From positions 2,852,001 to 2,916,000 of the forward strand of contig OZ244794.1 of assembly GCA_965219915.1 (NCBI GenBank): 64,000 nt of DNA, in the 5' to 3' direction. Shown in pieces: positions 59,193-64,000 of the stretch. The stretch comes from Bin80 sp965219915. GTDB taxonomy: Bacteria > Bacteroidota > Rhodothermia > Rhodothermales > Bin80. A program made the position numbers and the translations under genes. Under the pieces are notes generated by a model that was given only the letters and a program-made list of their open reading frames with translations, searched no databases and had not been told where the DNA came from. How positions within the stretch are numbered: position 1 is the stretch's first letter; the number at the start of each line of letters is the position of its first letter.

Positions 59193-59635
59193 TCTTTGTG
59201 TGGGCTATTGGACATAAACTCCCATACCATGTCTCGATAGGCTCTAACAGAGATCAACCCCGATCAAAGTATAATCTTAGAGGACACATATTATCGCGGT
59301 TGGCACAGAATATTCCCCCTTGGAAATATAATCTCTGGATGATCAAACCAGATAGCGCCTTACGGCTTAGAATCAACATGCACTGGCACTGCGCTTGTCC
59401 AAACTCGTGATGAAAGGCGTCCCCCGATTTGGACCATCCGCTTATTCTTGAGCATTCTATTTGCTGCTCCAATCACAACCAAGTCAGTCTACCGTCTTCT
59501 CTGACTCATACCCATCCATAAACGCTGCTGCCAGGACCAGTTGAATGCACGACTTGGTTATACTTGAACAGCCCATTTGATTACCAAAATAGCCAGATGG
59601 CTAGTATATTTCGTGTTTATTCGCTTGAATACTAG
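59193..59635. other. Divergent intergenic region
   Basis: These 443 bases lie between prmC and the ZIP-like gene. Short frames exist on both strands but none resembles a protein family. No hairpin stands out. Confidence 0.35.
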
Positions 59636-60304
59636 ATGGTCCCCCTTCTTTACGCTCTTATTGCACCCGTAGCAGGAGCATTTCTATACCCGGTACTACA
59701 TGACCAGCCCAAGCTTACGCGTGCCTTTGACCGGATTATGTATGTGGTGGTGCCTCTGTTAGTGCTGATACAGGTATTCGGACATGAGATTTCGCATCAC
59801 GGTTGGGAGCCGGTCAGCATCGTAACGCTCATTGGAGCCATGGCAATGGGGCTTCTGATGCCCATATTAATCAATCATGCCTCCCACGGTATTGCAAAAA
59901 AAACCGGAACACTATCAATCATTGCGGGATTGCTTGGATTTTTCGTGCATGCCCTTTTAGAAGGTGCAAGCCTGAACACGGATCAGCCAATCAACACACT
60001 TCCCATAGCGATCCACCGCATCGCCGTAGGGGTTATGATCTGGTGGATTTTGCGGCCTCGCTATGGTACAGGCATCGCTATGGTCGGCATTGCAGGACTA
60101 TTGGCGACGACTGCTACGGGATTCATTCTTTCTGGCGCATTGGCTAATGAATTTGTAGGGAGCAGCTACTTTCAAGCATTTGTGGCTGGTTCTTTATTGC
60201 ATGTCATTTTTCACGAAAGCCGCCATGGAGGTCCACATTCGCACGATATATCAGAAAGTGAGGATACGCACTCCCATCACGGACCCAGTCTTAGGTTGAT
60301 GTAA
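59636..60304 (+). CDS. ZIP-like membrane protein (putative divalent metal transporter)
   Basis: The 222-aa protein has seven or so hydrophobic segments. FVHALLEGASLNTD near residue 103 resembles the ZIP TM4 motif (H...EG) and LLHVIFHESRH near 190 resembles the TM5 motif (H..xHE). The C-terminal tail is His-rich (HGGPHSHDISES, THSHHGP), which commonly binds Zn2+ or a similar metal. It is shorter than most ZIP proteins, and the family call rests on these motifs only. The role in metal movement is an inference. Confidence 0.55.
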   Translation: MVPLLYALIAPVAGAFLYPVLHDQPKLTRAFDRIMYVVVPLLVLIQVFGHEISHHGWEPVSIVTLIGAMAMGLLMPILINHASHGIAKKTGTLSIIAGLLGFFVHALLEGASLNTDQPINTLPIAIHRIAVGVMIWWILRPRYGTGIAMVGIAGLLATTATGFILSGALANEFVGSSYFQAFVAGSLLHVIFHESRHGGPHSHDISESEDTHSHHGPSLRLM

Positions 60305-60459
60305 TGAAGCGCCTTCTTTGGTTTTTGAACAGTAATCAAGCGATAATCCCTGATTCCGATTGACCTTCCTGATAGATCAATGCAATTGCAGATCCAGAGC
60401 TTTATAGGGAGCACGAGAGCCTTCAAGCAAGTTTAACTGATCTGGTATTAACAGCCGCA

Positions 60460-61203
60460 ATGTCTACTCTCAAGATCCTCCTCCTGCAAATACGCAAACT
60501 TGATGACCCGATGCGCATCAGTGAGGTGACCGCGTTTACTGATGCGCTGAACTGTTCACCAGAGCAGATTTCTGCCGCCGATTTGATCAATGATCCGCCG
60601 TCTCCCGAGATGCTTCGCAGCGCAGATCTAGTGGTGATCGGTGGAGCTGGCGATTACTCTGTCCCGGAGGGGGGACCTTGGTTAGAGCAAGCGCTGGACG
60701 CGATGTACTCGCTCTATGCAAAACGTAAACCGATATTTGCATCCTGCTGGGGTTTTCAGGCTATGGCTGCCGCTCTCGGCGGGCTGGTCATAACTGATCC
60801 GCAACTGGCAGAACTGGGCACGCTAGAACTCCTATTGACAGAGGAGGGAAAGAAGGATCCCATCTTCGGTGAATTAGGAACCCCGTTCCTAGCCCACGTC
60901 GGGCATCAGGATACTGTTGTTCGCCTCCCTGAGGGCGCTGTTCGACTGGCCGGCACTCCCCTCGTTGAAAATCACGCTTTCCGCATGCAGGATGCCCCAC
61001 TCTACTGCACACAGTTTCATTCTGAACTCAAAGTGCCCCTGTTGAAACAACGACTGCGTGCTTACCCTCAGTACACGGAGAAAATTGCCGGCATGCCGGT
61101 GGACGAACTTATTGAAACACTACAGGAAACACCGGAAGCCAATAGCCTCATGCGCCGGTTCATGAAGCACGTATTTGGTATTAGAGATGATGTAAAGGGC
61201 TAG
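60460..61203 (+). CDS. Class I glutamine amidotransferase domain protein (GMP synthase-like)
   Basis: The 247-aa protein has the class I GATase triad: C96 in FASCWGFQAMA (nucleophile elbow), H187 and E189 in CTQFHSELK. The early segment VVIGGAGDYSVPEGG is the usual oxyanion-side loop. Stand-alone members supply ammonia to a partner or hydrolyse gamma-glutamyl compounds. No synthetase partner is next to it, so the substrate is unknown. All catalytic residues are in place. Confidence 0.85.
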   Translation: MSTLKILLLQIRKLDDPMRISEVTAFTDALNCSPEQISAADLINDPPSPEMLRSADLVVIGGAGDYSVPEGGPWLEQALDAMYSLYAKRKPIFASCWGFQAMAAALGGLVITDPQLAELGTLELLLTEEGKKDPIFGELGTPFLAHVGHQDTVVRLPEGAVRLAGTPLVENHAFRMQDAPLYCTQFHSELKVPLLKQRLRAYPQYTEKIAGMPVDELIETLQETPEANSLMRRFMKHVFGIRDDVKG

Positions 61204-61366
61204 ATACGCCAAGATCGCGTCAAATGGCGTTTGTACATGAGGATGGAGGATTAGCCTACTACTTGGGAGGGTGATCAATTTAGGGAGGTTATAGGGGCTT
61301 ATATGGCAAAGCTTTGGAGTTACACTTAGGTTTGGCAACCAAAGGGGTCAATTCTTACGTGATTCC

Positions 61367-61897
61367 TTGGTGCTTACCCCTTCCATGCAAGTGACGACAA
61401 TTTCTGACGACGGCTTTTCTATTCCGTTTCCGCGTCAGTTTGGGCGGAAATCGCTTCTGGCCCTGGGTTCGGACGGCCTCATTTACCACGGATGGACCGA
61501 TGAAATCAGTATCAGAGCGTTGGCGATCAATGGAAGCACGGCGAACGAATTTGCTGTTTCCCACGTGAGTGTACCGGTAACATCAGAAGAAAAGAGCGCC
61601 CGAGCAGCCAGTTACCCCGATAACTGGCAAGAAGAGCTTCGCCAAGACATGCCTGATACTAAACCTGCGTTTAATGCCATGATACCGGATGACCGGGGCC
61701 AGTTGTGGTTTCGGCTTAGCTGGCCGGAGGGTGCTCTGGAATCCGAATGGATTGTGGTTGAGGCTGAAAGCGGCAGCGTCGTAGCAAGGACAACGCTGCC
61801 AACAGGCGTCGGATTGGATACAATTCGCGGCGGAAAAGCGTATGGGACCCTGAACGATGACGATACTGTCGTCGTAGTGTGGGATATTGCCGAATAA
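61367..61897 (+). pseudogene. C-terminal fragment of a 6-bladed beta-propeller protein
   Basis: The 176-residue frame from TTG 61367 codes for propeller-like segments (LALGSDGLIYHGWTDE, DDRGQLWFRLSWPEG, GKAYGTLNDDDTVVVVWDI). It lacks a signal peptide and the first two thirds expected for such proteins (about 390 residues in the neighbour at 62345-63514). There is no good start or ribosome site. It is therefore probably the 3' end of a truncated gene, although a short independent protein cannot be excluded. Confidence 0.55.
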
Positions 61898-62344
61898 CGA
61901 CAAGTGCACTTGGAGGAATAGACGTTTGATCACGCTGCCGAAGCGGCATTCATGCCTGTTGCACGCACATGAAGGGACCACTTGCTGGGGAGACGCGTCG
62001 TCTGCGGCAGCACGTGTTTAGTGAAGCAATCCAGTTAAACGTCCAGATGCGCATGATCCAGAAAGTGCATTAAGACACGTAGCAAGTACGGTTACTTTGA
62101 GCGCGTAGAGTCGATCGCGACGCGCGGGCGAACATGACCATGACGAATGTACCCTGCTAAGCGCAACCGCGACCGGTGAAACCAGGATTGTGGGATCGAG
62201 ATAACCTATTCGGACCAAGAATCTAAAAGACTGTATCGACGGCCGTATTTCGTCCGCTGACCGGATCGGGCTCCGCCGCAATTGTGCTTGAAATGATCGG
62301 CCAGTTTGTAAAGGGCAGACATTCTAGTGCCGCTACGAGTCTTC
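61898..62344. other. Intergenic stretch between two propeller genes
   Basis: No gene is supported in these 447 bases. A reverse-strand frame of 87 codons (62018-62281) resembles no family known to me. Confidence 0.3.
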
Positions 62345-63514
62345 CTATTTTGACTTGATCACTACTTGCGGTATCCTAAAACCGTCTTCATTTTCTGCAG
62401 ACATTCTCGACACCATCAGGTCGGCCTCGGTTATGGTATGCATTCCGCCGCTTCCTACATGCGTGTACGCTCCTGTCTCAGGATCAATCCTAAAGGTCAA
62501 AACGCGTCTACGATCGTCACCCAATACCACTGAGGCGGTAAGATAGAGCCATCCGTCACCGAACGCCTCCGAGATCGAGAGGAACCCGTGTCCCTTCTCA
62601 CTTCGGGCACGACCATGAAAAGTCGTACTGCGTCCACTCTCTGTAATCTCTGTACTAGTGCGTATACCCTCGACACGAACAACCCAAAGCTGATCACCTT
62701 CCTCGTTATACGCCCGTATCACAGGAATAGAGTAGTTCGAAATTGCTACAACTCCGTGATCCTCGTTGCACGAAAGCCATGCACCGTCCGATATGTAACG
62801 AACAACGCTTGGATTATCGTATTCGTACGGTGTCCCAAATCCTGTTACGTAGTCCCCGTCCATTGTGTACTTGTGGATAACATTGCCGCTTGATGGTTCG
62901 TAACGCACCACGTAGAAGTTACCCCGCATCAAACACGCTGCACTTGCCCCAGTCCTCGTTCGCAGATTCGTGTCAAATTCGAAAGTACCGCTTTCTGTCC
63001 GCTTGAAGACAACTACCTGTCGGTCTGAACCGGCCACGAACACGGTGTTGCCCTCGTCGGCTACCATCAGAAACCTGGGATATCTGAATTCGCCCGGTCC
63101 TTCTCCTGCCCGCCCGAAACTGCCCAGGTAGTTTGCGTCCGTGTCAATTACGTGGACCGTCTTGGTATTGGAGGGTGCGTTCGTCCCCGGATACGCATCC
63201 AGTATGAAGATCGTGCCCTCGCCGTCGGTAGCAATGTCTGCGACAAAACTGAGCATCTCGTAGTCCTCTCCCTCTTCGCGTCCAAAAACGACGGTCCTGA
63301 AACCTGTGGTGTCAATAAATGGCGGGAGCTCATCCCATTTCTCCAGATCACTCAGATCAATAACAAGGCTGGGATCAGTTGCTTCTGGAATGCTCTCAGG
63401 TCTCGGATGAAATAAGCGCTTCTCAAACTGGGCGACCGCCGGTGTGGCGAACTGGGCCCACAGCATAAGAACCACCAGGCAAAAAAGAAATCGAATGGGG
63501 CAACGAATGATCAT
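62345..63514 (-). CDS. Secreted 6-bladed beta-propeller protein
   Basis: From ATG 63514 the product is 389 aa with a signal peptide (MIIRCPIRFLFCLVVLML, cleavage near AVAQ). The remainder forms NHL/6-bladed propeller strands such as ATDGEGTIFILDAYPG, DANYLGSFGRAGEGPGEFRYP and KYTMDGDYVTGFG. GEGPGEFRYP is a typical blade junction of this group. No catalytic residues can be named; binding or a structural role in the envelope is usual. The longer frame to 63559 adds residues before the signal peptide. Confidence 0.75.
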   Translation of the reverse strand: MIIRCPIRFLFCLVVLMLWAQFATPAVAQFEKRLFHPRPESIPEATDPSLVIDLSDLEKWDELPPFIDTTGFRTVVFGREEGEDYEMLSFVADIATDGEGTIFILDAYPGTNAPSNTKTVHVIDTDANYLGSFGRAGEGPGEFRYPRFLMVADEGNTVFVAGSDRQVVVFKRTESGTFEFDTNLRTRTGASAACLMRGNFYVVRYEPSSGNVIHKYTMDGDYVTGFGTPYEYDNPSVVRYISDGAWLSCNEDHGVVAISNYSIPVIRAYNEEGDQLWVVRVEGIRTSTEITESGRSTTFHGRARSEKGHGFLSISEAFGDGWLYLTASVVLGDDRRRVLTFRIDPETGAYTHVGSGGMHTITEADLMVSRMSAENEDGFRIPQVVIKSK

Positions 63515-63589
63515 GACCAGAAGGAATGTTGGATTCAATGGGGGTAAAAGCCGCGTCATTGACAGGTCTCACTAAAGCGGCTATTGAAC

Positions 63590-63780
63590 AGTGCAAAGTC
63601 GTACTGCCCAGCTTGACGGTGGATCCACGCATTTCTTGGTACCTTCGCAGGCAGGGTACACCGACCGTCTAGCCAGAAGATCACCTTGTACCACTTGTTC
63701 GCCGCTTCGTCCGGCAACAGCCGCATAATGTCCAGTAGTGTCAGTCCCGTGCGGTGCGCTTTGCCGGGGCCGGTCAGTGG
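63590..63780 (-). pseudogene. IS1595-family transposase, N-terminal remnant
   Basis: The reverse strand from about 63765 reads GKAHRTGLTLLDIMRLLPDE and continues AANKWY, matching the N-terminus of IS1595-type transposases. After GR a one-base shift in frame gives CPACEGTKKCVD, the expected zinc ribbon. No start, no catalytic domain and no inverted repeats were found. It is a decayed fragment. Confidence 0.6.
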
Positions 63781-63943
63781 GACTCCTCGTCTGCTCTACC
63801 CGCCCAGACAGGCCAACCGATCAAGAGTCGCGGTTTAGTAAATGATCGCCCAAAATGACCGATTTGGAACAGAATCCTACAAGGCTGTACGCTAACTATT
63901 TATCTTGGCATAACATGATGGTAGTGCCATTGTCAATATCCCT

Positions 63944-64000
63944 ATGCCTTCTCCAATTCTCACATTTAATTTTCCTGAGACAATCCGCGAATTCAATCTG
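63944..64000 (+). CDS. Start of an unidentified gene running off the right edge
   Basis: ATG 63944 is followed by 18 sense codons to the end of the window (MPSPILTFNFPETIREFNL). No stop is met and the residues are protein-like, but too few to identify a family. It could also be a chance frame. Confidence 0.4.
   Translation, partial: MPSPILTFNFPETIREFNL

Noticed and set aside
62018..62281. An 87-codon reverse-strand frame
   Set aside because: No recognisable domain, and composition like surrounding non-coding DNA.

Overview
The window is one stretch of a bacterial chromosome at roughly 50% GC (judged by eye, not computed). Two large secreted proteins end in type IX secretion (T9SS)-like C-terminal sorting domains, one with the YPNPFNPST motif. 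With the general gene content, this suggests a member of the Bacteroidota/Rhodothermota group, possibly Rhodothermales-like. That placement is an inference; no rRNA is present to test it.

Layout. 1-5.9 kb: sugar and central carbon metabolism (partial xylulokinase, SLC13-type anion symporter, KDG-type sugar kinase, FAD oxidoreductase, class I fructose-bisphosphate aldolase) with one tRNA-Arg. 5.9-13 kb: an accessory island. It holds an ISL3 transposase remnant, a complete IS5-family element with both ends and a TAAA target duplication, and a two-gene operon of a 1251-aa nuclease-RecQ-like helicase fusion and a repeat-containing coiled-coil protein. This operon is the best candidate here for an undescribed, possibly defence-related, system. 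13-18.6 kb: a three-gene ATP-grasp/alpha-E/transglutaminase operon, each pair overlapping by 4 nt, divergent from a tandem-AAA ATPase. 19-22.3 kb: a visibly GC-richer two-gene insert encoding a GPP34-cytochrome P450 fusion and a membrane acyltransferase, probably acquired.

22.4-33.6 kb: three consecutive paralogous amidohydrolase-fold secreted proteins, of which only the middle one keeps its metal ligands; then mazG, ssb, an NSS-family transporter, a CorC/HlyC-type CBS membrane protein, purF and a small secreted NTF2-like protein. 34-44.8 kb: a 14-repeat secreted WD40 protein with sorting domain, a ThiF/MoeB-rhodanese protein, a sulfatase, and a 1666-aa secreted sortilin/BNR-type repeat protein with sorting domain.

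44.8-49.5 kb is a rearrangement zone. A 3' fragment of a carbamoyltransferase gene is fused back to back with a 3' fragment of the sulfatase gene. Next comes an AbiE-type toxin-antitoxin locus whose antitoxin is intact but whose toxin has an amber codon and is truncated, and then the full-length carbamoyltransferase. 49.5-61.2 kb is mostly housekeeping (valS, aroC, an HtrA-type protease, plsC, a glycosyltransferase, a thioredoxin lipoprotein, a carbon-nitrogen hydrolase, prmC, a ZIP-like membrane protein, a class I glutamine amidotransferase). 61.3-64 kb holds one full-length and one truncated beta-propeller gene, an IS1595-type transposase relic and the start of a gene leaving the window.
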